A stretch of DNA of 64,000 nucleotides from Catonia carolina. Lineage: Eukaryota; Arthropoda; Insecta; Hemiptera; Achilidae. Below, one piece after another: positions 32,580-43,980 of this stretch. The notes below the pieces were generated by a model, which saw nothing but the letters and a program-made list of their open reading frames with translations, was not told the origin of the DNA and ran no database searches. A program made the position numbers and the translations under genes. The first letter of the stretch is position 1. Each line of letters starts with the position of its first letter. The DNA is taken from contig JAQMRL010000016.1 in the NCBI GenBank assembly GCA_035578175.1, forward strand, positions 2,977,501 through 3,041,500, written 5' to 3'.

Positions 32580-33525
32580 ATTGACATGTTTTGTTCAAAA
32601 TTGATTTTTTTTGGCTAACTTTTGTTTGACAATGTCAGCGGTTTTTACAACTTTGTAGCTTCATAAACATGATAGTAGACGAGATTCTATTAATCTTAAG
32701 TAATATTTTATCGTTGAAGGCAAAACCAACATATTTATTTGTACCGAAGATTAAGTTGTAAGGTGTAAAACATAACTTCAAATTCGGAATTTAAATGTTT
32801 CTAAAGTCAAGGTTTTTAACAAAGTTTGGAGGTATAACAGTACCCATTGTTTAACAAGCAAATTCTTGCCTTCCCAAATAATATTTTGAAAGTTGCCCGT
32901 GACTTAATTGAGCAATTTGTTGAAAATAAATGTGTCATAGTTTGTGAAGAAAGGAAGCCAGAATAAATTTGGTGTAATAAATGTATGTGCTAGCGGTTAA
33001 ATGGTTCATGTAAAGAAATCTATTAGGCATTTTCTGTAGCATTGTCTTGTGCTGTTGCTGATTATAGGTGATAATGATTGGCTAGAAGTAACCATTGATA
33101 TGAAAATATGTCCACATTGGTACATGCATGTATGGTGAATGTACATTGTATTTCAGTTGGACCTAATGTTATTGTTTTCTAGTGCGCAGGCAGCCTTGAA
33201 GTACACCACAACACAAATTACTTGAGATACCATCCTGTGCTGGGACTGAATCTTAAATATCATCAGAAAAGGAAGTCTCATTGACAATTCAGTTTCCAAG
33301 AAAACTAGCCAATTAAGTGAATTTTCATTAAAGGTATGAGTTTTATTTCATTGAAATTGAAATTTTGTGAAATTCATTGTAATTATTTCATTTTGATGTT
33401 CTTTTAATGAGGAAAATTTAAAAGTGAATTTCTGCATACAGAATTAATAGTATTTGTGACTGCCTATGGGAAAAGGGACCCAAGTCAAAAGTAAGTTTAT
33501 GAGTGATTCTTGCAGACAATTTAAT
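32580..33525. repeat. Block gamma, copy 2, right part
   Basis: Continues gamma after the TIR element. Contains the putative exon at 33190-33333. Confidence 0.7.
33190..33333 (+). other. Putative non-coding exon, gamma 2 copy
   Basis: Acceptor GTGCGCAG and donor AAG/GTATG retained. Confidence 0.3.
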
Positions 33526-34036
33526 GCTGAAACAGTTATATTTAATTAAGATTGTGGCTTTAATATGCATTTTAGAGCAAAATTACAAGTAATTTAAGAT
33601 GTAGAGAATTTAAAAAACTACAACTTTAATTTCAAATATTTTTTTGTATAACGCTCAGTTAAGCAGTAATTAGCGGTTTTCTTTTTTTTTCTCATGAAAA
33701 CTTGAAAAAATAAATATGTTTTTAAGATTGCAGCCTTAGCATGCATCTTGTCACAAAAGTGTATGTAATCAAATTTATAGGAAATTAAAAGATCTACAAC
33801 TTTAATTTAAAGCATTTTTCTCTACAGAGCCTAGTTTAGCATAAAAGAATGATTTTCCGTATTTTAGGCCAAACTAAGGGTTATTTTCATTTTGCGTCTT
33901 TCACTCATGATTAAAATTAGGTTATGTTTATTGAAGTTAGTTTTTTGTTTATTTCTAATGTTAATTTACTAAAGTTAGGTCATATTGTTAATTTATTGCA
34001 TTGGTAAGAGAAAGTTGTGTGAGTGTTTTACACCAG
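33526..34036 (+). repeat. R1 repeat, 3' half
   Basis: Ends GGTAAGAGAAAGTTGTGTGA plus hairpin. Left arm of a convergent pair. Confidence 0.75.
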
Positions 34037-34447
34037 ATTTTTTTCACTGTTATTTATAAAGAAAAATTGCAGAATTTTTTAAAAAAAAGGTAAGAAACAC
34101 TAATTTTTGGAAATTGCAATGAAAGTGGGTTAATATTTGATGAGTGATGATATTGTTCAATTGATGTTTACTCTCCTTGTCTTTGTCAGATGTCATCTCT
34201 TACTGATGTAACATTGTGTGCTGAATCATGTGATGTCTTCTAATAATTCATATCTCAAATTGTTAACATCCTGGAGCAGATTTTTCTAAGGTCATGTCAA
34301 ATGTAAAAATTCACAAACTGACAAAATTGAAAAATATTATTGTAATTTATCATAGCCTCTAAGATAAAACATTACAATTTTGTTTTCTATTTTAACAAAT
34401 TGCATTTGTATTTGAATTAATACTAAGAAAACTAATCTAAAAAAAAT
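34037..34447. repeat. Spacer S2, second copy
   Basis: Colinear with 8104-8502; no gene. Confidence 0.65.
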
Positions 34448-34690
34448 CTGGTGTGAAACACTCACACAACTTTCTCTTGCCAATGCAAATAATTAACAAT
34501 ATAACCTAACATTAGTAATAAAACATTAGAAATAAACAAACAACTAACCTCAATAAACAAAACCTAATTTTAATCATGAATGAAAGACGCAAAATGAAAA
34601 TCAGCTTTAGTTTGCCTTAAAAATGCAGAAAATCACTCATTCACGCTAAACTAGGCTCTGTACAGAAAAATGCTCTCAATGAAAGTTGAG
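34448..34690 (-). repeat. R1 repeat, 3' part, reverse
   Basis: Truncated at about 34690, where it is fused to a GC-richer sequence starting GAGCCGAGCCCCC. The same fusion is at 62910. Confidence 0.75.
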
Positions 34691-34959
34691 CCGAGCCCCC
34701 AACTGGCGGCTTTGGCTCCTTTCGCCCACGCTAGCTCCAGGTTTGTTTCACTTTTAATTCAACTGCACTCTACTTTTATAAAACGACGTATCCAAACAAA
34801 TCAAGTACTAAAATCCTAATCTATTCTACTTTAATACTGGACCCGTGCAAACTAGGCTTAATGTTGTTATAAAAATTATTGGTACGGTTAAGTTCACTTT
34901 TGTAAGATGCTTCAAATCATACTTTAATAAAAACCGAATAATGTGAGATTTTTGAGGAT
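34691..34959. other. GC-richer spacer of unknown origin
   Basis: Contains CAACTGGCGGCTTTGGCTCC; duplicated at 62911-63180. No frame conserved, family not recognised. Confidence 0.5.
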
Positions 34960-36244
34960 GTAACATTGGGTGAAGTTATTTGTACTTATTTCCACTGACT
35001 GTTGTCAAATATTTTGTTCTATAAAATTTAATTCCTTTCTAGTTTCAATTGTATTTTTAACCAATGCAAATAAAGTATTTTTAAACGTATCACCACATAC
35101 AGTTGCGCTATCTAGCGACAGTTTTCCATTTACAAACTTGACGCCTTTCATTTTATGGTGGGAAAAGAAGTTGATTGCGTGTTAGTAAATAAACTAGGAG
35201 AGAACAATTAGTACTATTAAACAGTAATAGGTTATTATAGAAAATTGGATAGTGGATTCGAAGAATCTACAGTCGACCAAACTAACTGATTGGTAAATTA
35301 TGTTTTTCTGTTATTCATTAGATGAAGTGTATTAAAGTCTTTTCAGGTTATGTGTCGGAAGCGAAACTTATTGTAAACACGGTTAAATGAAAAGTGTAAT
35401 AGAGAATGTGTATTTATTCTAATCAAGTGGGCACTGGAGATTTAATTAGAGACGGTTTAGTGATCAGTTGTGAAAACGATTCGGTCAGTGTTTAATTTGG
35501 CTCTGACGGACATTTTTGTTTAACGAGGTCAGATGGTTTTTACAACTTTACGAGCTTCATGAAAACATCATTATAGTATCCGAGGTTCTATTAATCGGTG
35601 AAAGGAAAACCAACTTATTTATGTGCACCGAAGATTAACTTTGAGGGGTAAATCATAACCTCCAACTTCGGAAATGAAAGGTTCCTAAAATTGATTTTCA
35701 AAAAGTTCAAACACATAAAATAATCACCCGTTGTTTAACAAGCAACATCTTCTCTTCCATCTCTTCAACATCTTCTATTTGGGAAGGTGCCCGTGACTTA
35801 ACTTTGCAATTTGTTGAAAATAAATTTGGCATTTTGTAAAAAAGAAGCTAGTATATGTCCAAGCAGTTAAATGATTCTTGTAAAGAAATCTATTAGGTAT
35901 TTTCTGTAGCATTGTCTTGTGCTGTTGCTGATTACAGGTGAAAATGATTGGCTAGAAGTAACCATTGATATGAAAATATGTCCACATTGGTACATGCATG
36001 TATGGTGAATGTACATTGTATTTCAGTTGGACCTAATGTTATTCTTTTCTTGTGCGCAGACAGCCTTGAAGTACGCCACAACAAAAATTACTTGAGATAC
36101 CATTCTGTGCTGGAACTGAATCTTAAATATCATTGGAAAAGGAAGTCTCATTGACAATTCAGTATCCAAGAAAACTAGCCAATTAAGTGAATTTTCATTA
36201 AAGGTATGTTACTTTTATTTCATTAAATTTAATTTCTGAAAATT
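34960..36244. repeat. Block gamma, copy 4
   Basis: A gamma copy without its LINE. Starts with a short remnant of the LINE 5' region and retains the putative exon at 36060-36203. No gene seen. Confidence 0.7.
36060..36203 (+). other. Putative non-coding exon, gamma 4 copy
   Basis: Acceptor TGCGCAG and donor AAG/GTATG retained. Confidence 0.3.
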
Positions 36245-36815
36245 CAGTATAATTATTTGTTTATGTCTGCTGAAATTCTTTTTAAGGCTGTTTTCACGTA
36301 AAAAAAATTGTTTGTTTAAGATTGTGGCTTTAATATACATTTTTACGCAAAAACTTACGTAATGAAGTTGTAAATAATTTAAAATTCTACGACATTTAAA
36401 AAAAAAATATTTTATGTATAATGCTTAGTTTAGCGGTAATAAGCAATTTTCTGTTTATTTTCTTACAAAACGTGTGCAAAATCATTTTTTTCAAATTTTG
36501 GCCTTACCATGCATTTTTCGACAAAAGTGCATGTAAAAAAAATTTATAGGAAATTAAAAGATCTTAAACTTTTAATTATAGCATTTTCTCTACAGAGCCT
36601 AGTTTAGCGTAAAAGAGTGATTTCTCGTATTTTCAACCCAAACTGAGGTCGATTTTCATTTTGCATCTTTCACTCATGATTAAAAGAAGGTTATGTTTTT
36701 TGAGGTTAGTTTTTTGTTTATTTCTAATGTTTTATTACTAATGTTAGGGTATATTGGTCATTATTTGCATTGGCAAGAGGAAATTGTGTGAGTTTTTCAC
36801 ACGAGATTTTTTTTT
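36245..36815 (+). repeat. R1 repeat, 3' two thirds
   Basis: Ends GGCAAGAGGAAATTGTGTGA, then a T run. Abuts an inverted R1. Confidence 0.75.
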
Positions 36816-37381
36816 TACTTATTTTCTTGAAAAAAAAACAACAGAAAATCACTAGTGGCCATTAAACTAAGCATTGTACAAAATATAACAATTAGCATTA
36901 AATTTTAAATGAAAGTTGTAGGTTTTTAAATGTGTTACAATTTTGATTGTATACACTTTTGCCCTAAATGCATATTAAGGCCGTAATCTTTAACACCATT
37001 TTGTTTCTACGATAGCACAGCCTTGCCAAGACTTTCAGCAACAAGTGCCTACATCATCACATAGATCTTAAAACATTGCAAGAGCTGTTTTTGAGAAAAT
37101 TACAAAACAATTAAAAATGATACATATAAACTACTACTAGCGGGTGCTCGATTTTGATCAAAATGTCCGTGTCGGGCCCTCTAGTGGTACCTAACTTGCG
37201 TTTCAAGTTTCAACTTCGTATAGAGATATTTTTTTCACACGCACTAAGACCAATCGCTAAAAACATGTTTTTTGGGTTCAGAGACTCGGAAAACATATAT
37301 ATCTAGTGTAAAGTCACTTTCAAAAAATCAACATGGAAACAATACTTTCCTTCCAATATATTCATATTGGCAAGAGAAAGT
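36816..37381 (-). repeat. R1 repeat, 5' part, reverse
   Basis: Ends with TTCATATTGGCAAGAGAAAG at the R1 5' terminus. Confidence 0.75.
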
Positions 37382-37645
37382 GAGAATTAAATCATAGCTT
37401 ACTGTATGACATAATTCCTTATTTCATTTGATACCAGCGTGGGTCATTTTTTGTTATATTTAAGGCAAAATGTTACATTTGTTGTGAAACCAAAATTTAT
37501 AGCGCGTGAACAAGTGTCAGAGGAAAAATAAATGTACTGTACCAAATACTAGTGCTTTTATAGTATAGGCCGGGTGCTGGCAACAATAAAACAGTTGTTC
37601 TAATATATCGTCAGTGGTTGCGCCACAATTTGAATTTATAGTTGA
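37382..37645. other. Single-copy AT-rich flank
   Basis: Not repeated elsewhere in the window; nothing recognised. Confidence 0.4.
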
Positions 37646-38150
37646 AAGGTTGAGGGCGCCGCTGTCATTTGTGTCGTAACAGCTGACCACACACTCGCTC
37701 GCCAGTACGCGCCGGAGACGGTCGGTCCGCAGCTTTTATTGTAGTGCTCCGCCACGCTTTATGAACCGCACGCCTATACGCGCACCCGGAAAACGGCCTA
37801 CAACCGGAAATTCATACGAAGAAATCGCTCTTTGGAAGAAGACAGCAGTATAGTGGGTATACCTATCCCTTATTCCTGTCTATCCCCTTTTACCCCCCAC
37901 TCATCACGAGTTAGATTCACCCTGGAAAAGGAGGTAAGAGGCTGCTTAATTTTGTACTTATCTTCACAACGCGTTCCGGGTATCAACCAAATAAATAGGG
38001 CACAAGACGCGCAACATCAAGCGCATCGCATACAGTCCACTGCTCTGGAGGAGGGTCCCGCGGGATCCTTCGTTTGTTTTCGTTTTTTGTCTCCGCACGG
38101 GGACAAACACACCGCACCACGCACGCATCGGCGCAAACAGTCAGAATGAT
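37646..38150 (+). promoter_or_regulatory. CpG/GC-rich island, possible promoter and first exon
   Basis: Marked rise in G+C and CpG (GCGCCGGAGACGGTCGG near 37711, CGCACGCCTATACGCGC near 37768) against an AT-rich background, single-copy in the window. A donor-like GGAG/GTAAGAGG lies at about 37931. It could be a 5' exon and promoter for the ZNF unit whose acceptor is at 40143. An open frame at 37832-38149 has no recognisable domain. No TATA box stands out. Confidence 0.3.
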
Positions 38151-38460
38151 GTAAATTACTTTTGTTAAGTTTTTATTCCTAATGTGTGTACGTTGCAATC
38201 TGTCCCAATGAGATGAGAAAGATGTGTATGACGTACAAAGGAGGTGTAGTCTTGCACTGACTAAGGCCAATTATTCTTCTGAGGTGTAGTTAATTGAACC
38301 CCAACCATCAAAGTACACTGGTAACCACTGTCTAGTATTGAAATGCGTATAAAAGTAAAACTACCTTGACTAGGATTTGAACTAGGAACGTACGTCTCCT
38401 TAAATAGCTGTGTGTTGAGGTGAGTTGCAGTGACGACTTTACCTCTAGACTAACCTGGTG
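38151..38460 (-). mobile_element. SINE3, tRNA-derived
   Basis: On the minus strand: A box TAGTCTAGAGGTAAAGT near 38450 and B box GTTCAAATCC near 38375, about 70 nt apart as in a tRNA head. A long body follows, including GGTTGGGGTTCAATTAACTAC. This body type is familiar from insect genomic SINEs. Single copy here. Confidence 0.65.
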
Positions 38461-38714
38461 GGTACTTAGGTAAGGTGTGTGCATATGAAAAGTAAAGTGA
38501 CTATAGATGATGGGTGAGGGACGGACGGACGGGGAGTGGAGGATATCAGTTGCTCTTCTGTAAGGGCCACAAGCAGTAACCGGCCTCTACCATCGGAAGT
38601 GACTGTACGTGATGGGCTGGGGGTGTGGTGGAGTGGAGCCAGTGCAGCCTGTTCCTGCCACCAGCCACAATTCAAATAACGCAAGATCATGCCAAAGAAT
38701 TAAAAAAACAAAGG
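38461..38714. repeat. Delta block start, copy 2
   Basis: Colinear with 14511-14734, with one extra GGAC repeat. Confidence 0.6.
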
Positions 38715-38790
38715 TGATATTTTCTAGCAATATTTAAAAAAGTGTGAAACCATCACACAACTATCCCTTGCCAATGTAGATAATGAACAA
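38715..38790 (-). repeat. R1 3' terminus, delta 2
   Basis: Same short R1 terminus as 14735-14803. Confidence 0.65.
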
Positions 38791-39394
38791 TAAGAGGGTG
38801 GTACCCATCCTAACAAAGAAAACACAAAAATTTTGGAAAAGAATTAATTTATTTTTCAACATAATGTCCTTTCAGCCCTATACCCTTTTCCCAGCGATTT
38901 TCAATAAGTTCGATACCTTTTTTGTATCAAGAACTGTTTTGCTTCTCAAAATAGCCATTTTTTTAAGTTTGGGAACAGAAAATAATCTGGGGGTAATTCT
39001 GGCGAATAAGGTGCATGAGGTAGCAATTCAAACTTCAATTCATTGATTTTGACCATTTTGATAATGGATTTGTGAGCTGGTGCATTGTCTTGATGAATCA
39101 ACACTTTCTACTTAGTCAAATGCGGCCGTTTTTGCTTGATTTCTTCGCTCTAACATGACAGTAAGTTTGCATAATACTCGTCATTGATAGTTTCTCCTTT
39201 GTCAAGATAGTCAATGAAAATTACCCCACGCTTATCCCAAAAAACCGACGCCATGACCTTGCCTGCAGATGGAATGGTGTTCGCCTTCCTTCCAGCCGGT
39301 TCTCCCTTTTCAGTCCATTGTTTTGGTCGTACTTTTGTCTCTGGTGTGAAGTGATGGACCCTTGTTTCATCCATGCTTATGAAATTTATATTAC
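38791..39394 (-). mobile_element. Mariner remnant, second copy
   Basis: Duplicate of 14804-15445 with an internal deletion of about 50 bp near 38960. 39150-39374 still reads MDETRVHHFTPETKVRPK; the catalytic core is broken further on. Pseudogene. Confidence 0.8.
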
Positions 39395-39883
39395 AAATTT
39401 ATAGGGAAGAAGGATCTGACAGGTTTATTTAGAGAATTTTTCTCTATAGAGCCTAGTTTAGCATGAAAGAGTGATTTTCCCATTTTTTGAAGCCAAACTG
39501 AGGTTGATTTTTTTTTTTTTTGCTTCATTCACACGATTAAAATGAGGTTAGTTTTATTTGTTTCTTTCTAATGTTTTATTACTAATGTTTGATTGATTAT
39601 ATTGTTTATTATTTGCATTGACAAAAGAAAGTTGTGCGATCGTTTCAAATAATATTTTTTCATGAAACTGTTTGTAAAAGTAATGGCAGTGATACGAAAC
39701 ATAAGTTGGAAGTTTTAACTTTGTATGATATTCCGATCTTGAGATATTTTTATCACGCGCAGACCAATCGCTAAAAACATGTTTTATAAGTCCATGGGGG
39801 ATTGAAAACGTGTATTTCCGGAGAAATATCGACATGAAAACAATAGTTTCCTACCATGTGTATTCATACAGGGAAGTCAAAGT
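39395..39883. repeat. Abutting inverted R1 fragments, delta 2
   Basis: Direct 3' part (39395-39650) joined to a reverse 5' part (39655-39883), as at 15446-15939. Confidence 0.7.
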
Positions 39884-40070
39884 AAAAAACACGCAAAACC
39901 AAATTAGGGCACAGATGTTGGTGATGTATTGGTAATACAGTATTAGAAAAAACTTATGAAATACAAAGATGATATTGTCTTGCTTATTATTGAATTCGTT
40001 TTATTAATAAAAGTATGTGTTAAACACTCTGGAAACTTTGTCTTGCCAATGTAAATAATAAATAATATTA
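39884..40070 (-). repeat. Delta spacer and R1 3' terminus before ZNF-psi
   Basis: 40015-40070 is the R1 3' terminus in reverse. The rest matches 15940-16059. Confidence 0.6.
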
Positions 40071-40143
40071 TGAATACGTGATGCGTGGCAGTGCCACAGG
40101 TGTTTCTGTCATTAAATATAATAAAATGTGTTGTTGTTTTCAG

Positions 40144-40880
40144 ATGGCTGATGCAACTGGAGTGGGAGTGGACTCTTCAAGCAGAACGGCTGTTCTGCTA
40201 ATTATGGTAGGCAGTCTACATAATTTACACACTTGTGAGGCTTCACAAGTGTGTAAATTATGTAGACTGGCTACCATTCACTGCCACAACAAGAATAAAC
40301 TCATTGCGTACTGTGCAAAGTGTAAGAAGAGATTACGTAAACAAAGAACCAAATCTTGGTATGGTAAAATTAAACAGCTGTACGACTCTTGTTTGACTTG
40401 CCTGAATACGTTCTACAATAACCTCTCATACGAACCACATGACTGTACACTAGAAGGCATATTCGTTTGTGATGGTTGTGGCAGAGTATTCCTCCAGAAG
40501 GAGAATATAACGCTACATGTAAGTAAATGTCACAAAATCATTAAAAAATGAATGCAACTGTAAGTGAAAACAATGGCCAAAGAGATTCAAAATCGGAATT
40601 GGAGATGGAACATTGTGGGAGTACTTCTAGATTGAGTGAAAGTAGCAGTGTCCACAAGATGTCTAAATCAACTGACAATGTGATTGACCAGTCTAAATTA
40701 CCCAAAACATGTAAAGATGTCACTTGTAGTATATGTGGAAATGTTTTAAGTTGTAATTCCGCTTTAACTACACATTTGCGTGTACATACAGGAGCGAAAC
40801 CATTCAAGTGTAAATTCTGTAATAAAAAGTTTACACAGTCATCTAATTTAAATACTCACATGCGTAGACATATAGAATAG
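40144..40880 (+). pseudogene. ZNF-psi, degraded C2H2 zinc-finger gene
   Basis: Paralogue of ZNF1 and ZNF3. Splice acceptor and ATG (40144) are kept. Three lesions: a 51-bp in-frame insertion after residue 16 (40189-40240) that is an inverted copy of the gene itself; a net 1-bp loss near 40540 that shifts the frame after the atypical finger; and an array reduced to two fingers (40719-40877), the first lacking the conserved Phe and joined by TGAKP. The last finger and the C-terminus RRHIE match ZNF1. Probably non-functional; a truncated N-terminal product of about 135 residues remains possible. Confidence 0.88.
40204..40277 (+). other. Perfect 25-bp hairpin from templated inversion in ZNF-psi
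   Basis: Arms 40214-40238 and 40243-40267 are exact inverse copies with a GGCT loop, extending to 40204/40277 with one mismatch. A second small hairpin (40180-40187 with 40192-40199) lies just upstream, also with a GGCT loop. Confidence 0.92.
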
Positions 40881-41160
40881 AAAACACACAATTTTGTGAT
40901 TTGCAATAAAAATATGCATATGCTTCACCTTTAAATACCATCTTTTGTATGAACACAAATAAACCATAAAAATATAAATCGTGCAGTAAAATTTCTCTGC
41001 TATTCATGGCTTCTTCTAGAAGTTTGCTTATCTATAGAGGAGAGTGAAAGTGCAGATGTTTTGCAAAATAAACTCTGTACAATGAAAGTCATTCAAGAAC
41101 ACATTGCATGCGTAACCCACAGGATGGACACTTGGTCTGATAAATGTGTTTCTCCTTTTG
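40881..41160 (+). other. ZNF-psi 3' untranslated region
   Basis: Matches the 3' UTRs of the other copies; AATAAA at 40958-40963. Confidence 0.55.
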
Positions 41161-42058
41161 ACTTTCTCTTCTCTATGTGAATATGTAGGAAGGAAAGTAT
41201 TGTTTTCATGTCAATGTTGTGAAAACGGGTTTGCTCAAGATATAAACGTTTTCAGACCCCCTAAACCCAAAAAAACATGTTTTTAGTGGTTGGTCTGTGT
41301 GTGTGTCTTCTAAATATCTCGTGAACGGAACATGTAACTTAGAACTTAAGTTAGGTACCACTAGAGGACCCTACGCAAACATTTTCATCAAAATCGGTCA
41401 ACTGGAAATAGGATTTTTTCACTTTTTGCAATATTTTTTTAACAACAGCTCATATGATTTTTTTGTAATTACCTTAATTACAACATGTGTATGCTTTACA
41501 AGATACGGTCGGTGCACCATGTCTGCTGAAATTCTTGGGGAGGCTTTTCTCTTGTAGAAAAAGTGGTTTTTTAAATATTGCGGCCTTAATAAGCATTTAG
41601 CGCAAAAGGGTATATAATCAAAGTTGTAGGCAATTGAAAAGTGTAAAAGATTTATTTTTAACATTTATTTTGTATAATGCTTAGTTGAGCAGTAATTAGT
41701 GATCTTCTGTTGTATATTTTTTTTTCATTAAAATCTGTATAAAAAATGGGTTTTTTTAGATTTCTGCTGTAGTATGCATTTAACTACAAAAGTGTATGTA
41801 ATCAAATTTATAGGAAATAAAATGATCTTCATTTTGTATTCTAAGCATTTTCTCTACAGAGCCTAGTTTAGTGTCAACAACTGATTTTCAATATAATATT
41901 GAGTCAAACTAAGGTAGGGTTTCATTTTGCATTATTCACTCATGGTTAAAATTGAGTTATGTTTTTTGAGGTTAGTTTTTTGTTTATTACTAATGTTAAG
42001 TTATAGTGTTCATAATTTGCATTGGCAAGTGAAAGTCATGTGATTGTTAAATACCAGA
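41161..42058 (+). repeat. R1 repeat, complete
   Basis: Starts ACTTTCTCTTCTC directly after the ZNF-psi 3' UTR. Left arm of the third S1 pair. Confidence 0.85.
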
Positions 42059-42278
42059 TTTTTCTACTCACTTTTAATGGTCAATGTGTGTTGAGGGGTA
42101 CAGGGGGGATTTTGTACTCGACTGTTATGTCAGAATAGCATGAATGATTTTGTAGACTACATCTGAAGTCATAGACCCATCATCAGAGTATACAAAATAT
42201 ATTGTAAAAGTACTTTAATTTTCATCACTGACCTGTTACAGCTGTTACACTGCTTGTTTTTACCTTTTAATTATGAAC
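42059..42278. repeat. Spacer S1, second copy
   Basis: Matches 18648-18860; interrupted on its right by SINE1. Confidence 0.65.
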
Positions 42279-42462
42279 TTTTTTTAGTTTTTATTTTTTT
42301 TTTTTTAATGTCCGACTGTTCTGCAATTACTGCTAATGCAGACGGTGAATGATGAAATGATTTTTTGTTACGTATGAAAAAATGCCATGCCTGAATGGGA
42401 TTCGAACCCAAGACCGCATGATGAGAGGCGAGCACGTTACCAACTTCGCCAATGCGGCCGGC
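42279..42462 (-). mobile_element. SINE1, full-length, with target-site duplication
   Basis: On the minus strand: tRNA-like head with A box TGGCGAAGTTGG and B box GGTTCGAATCC, a body, and a poly(A) tail (T-rich run from 42279). Flanked by an exact 10-bp duplication AATTATGAAC (42269-42278 and 42463-42472). Absent from the equivalent spacers at 18860 and 50775, so it inserted after the duplication. Confidence 0.92.
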
Positions 42463-42652
42463 AATTATGAACATGTTTTGGTGTCCAACATCATTAGAGC
42501 ACTCACATTTAAAATTTAAAATTGATTTAAAACACTCACACAACTTTCTCTTGCCAGCAATTATGAACATGTTTTGGTGTCCAACATCATTAGAGCACTC
42601 ACATTTAAAATTTAAAATTGATGTAAAATACTCACACAACTTTCTCTTGCCA
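42461..42652. repeat. 96-bp tandem duplication of the R1 end plus spacer
   Basis: Two nearly identical units (42461-42556, 42557-42652), each running from GCAATTATGAAC to the R1 terminus CTTTCTCTTGCCA. The equivalent loci at 18860 and 50770 have one unit. The duplication includes the SINE-flanking target sequence. Confidence 0.88.
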
Positions 42653-43450
42653 ATGAAGTAATGAACAATATAACCTAACATTAGAAATAAACAAGAAAAC
42701 TAACCTCAAAAGACATAACCTTATTTTAATCATGAGTGAATGTTGCTAAATGAAAACCAACCTTAGTTTGGCTCAATAAATAAGGAAAATCACTTTTTCA
42801 CGCTATACTGTGCTCTGTAGAGACAAGTACTAACAAAATAAAAGTTGAAATCATTTAATTTACTATAAATTTGATTATAGACGCTTTTGTTGCGAAATGC
42901 ATATTAATGCTAAAATTTTAGAAATCCATTTTTTTACAGACTTTCATGAAAAAAAATCACTACATACCGTTAAACTGTTTGAAATAGAAGTTGTAGATTT
43001 TTAAATTGTCTAACCCTTTGATTACACACTTTTGCCCTTTAATTCATATTAAGGCCGAGATATTAAAGAAAACCATTGTTTCTATGAGAAAACAGCCTCC
43101 CCAAGAATTTCAGCAGACATTGCGTCTACCCTATCATGTAGAGCATTAAGAATGAAGTAAATAAGGTGATATAAAAAAAACTTGTAATTTTTGAGAAAAT
43201 CGCAAAAAAGTGAAAAATTATATTAAGTATAAACTACTACTTCTAGTTGATGGATTTTGATAAAAAAGTTCGTGTCGGCTCCTCTAGTGGTACATAACTT
43301 AAGTTTTAAGTTTCAACTTTGTACAATGTTCCGTTGTTGAGATATTTTGTACACACACACAGACCAATCGCTAAGAATATATTTTTTGGGTGGAGGGGGT
43401 CTGAAAACAATACTTTCCTTCCTATATATTCAAATAGGGCAAGAGAAAGT
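42620..43450 (-). repeat. R1 repeat, reverse
   Basis: Complete at both termini, with small internal losses. The SINE2 present at the two equivalent loci is missing here. Confidence 0.8.
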
Positions 43451-43980
43451 AAAAAACCAAATCTAGTGAAATGTGTAGAAGATGTCCTTTGAGTGATTCA
43501 AGTGAAACTGTTTAATTATTTGAGTTGATCTTTTGTCGTATTGTGTGCTGATAGGAGACGCATTTGTTATTCTTATTTACTCCATTCACTTCATTCGTGT
43601 TTACGTGTATGGGGTAACAGTTTCTTATCCTCACATATGAATGAAATTTTATACAATTTATTTCTTGTTCTACATAATGTATTTGTAATTATTTTATTAT
43701 ATATCATAGAATGTATGGTTTCTGCTCTGTATGGTTATTTTTCTCTTCGGCTGTTGTTAAATCAGTTTCCAAATGTAAATTGTAATTAATTGTACAGTCC
43801 ATTTGAAATAGCATGATAGTATTACTTAAATGGAATAAAGAACAGAGGGAATTTTTTAATGTGCTCATGCGTTAGTGCTACCACTAGGAATAATTAAAAG
43901 GGAAATTTTACTTTCGAAAAGGGAATTTTTATTCAGAAAAGTTACCGCCATTCAGAGACTTACTATCATGCTAATTTGAA
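43451..43980. repeat. Delta flank and block alpha, copy 3 (truncated)
   Basis: Alpha begins near 43550 and is cut at about 43980 inside the 193-bp MITE (which starts at 43795). LINE B follows. Confidence 0.7.

Noticed and set aside
37832..38149. 105-codon protein in the GC-rich island
   Set aside because: No domain, no homologue recognised; GC-rich sequence gives long open frames by chance. A 5' exon is more plausible.
42438..42681. Coding repeat (ORF with two identical CECSNDVGHQNMF-type blocks)
   Set aside because: Translation of the 96-bp tandem duplication of an R1 end; not a protein repeat.
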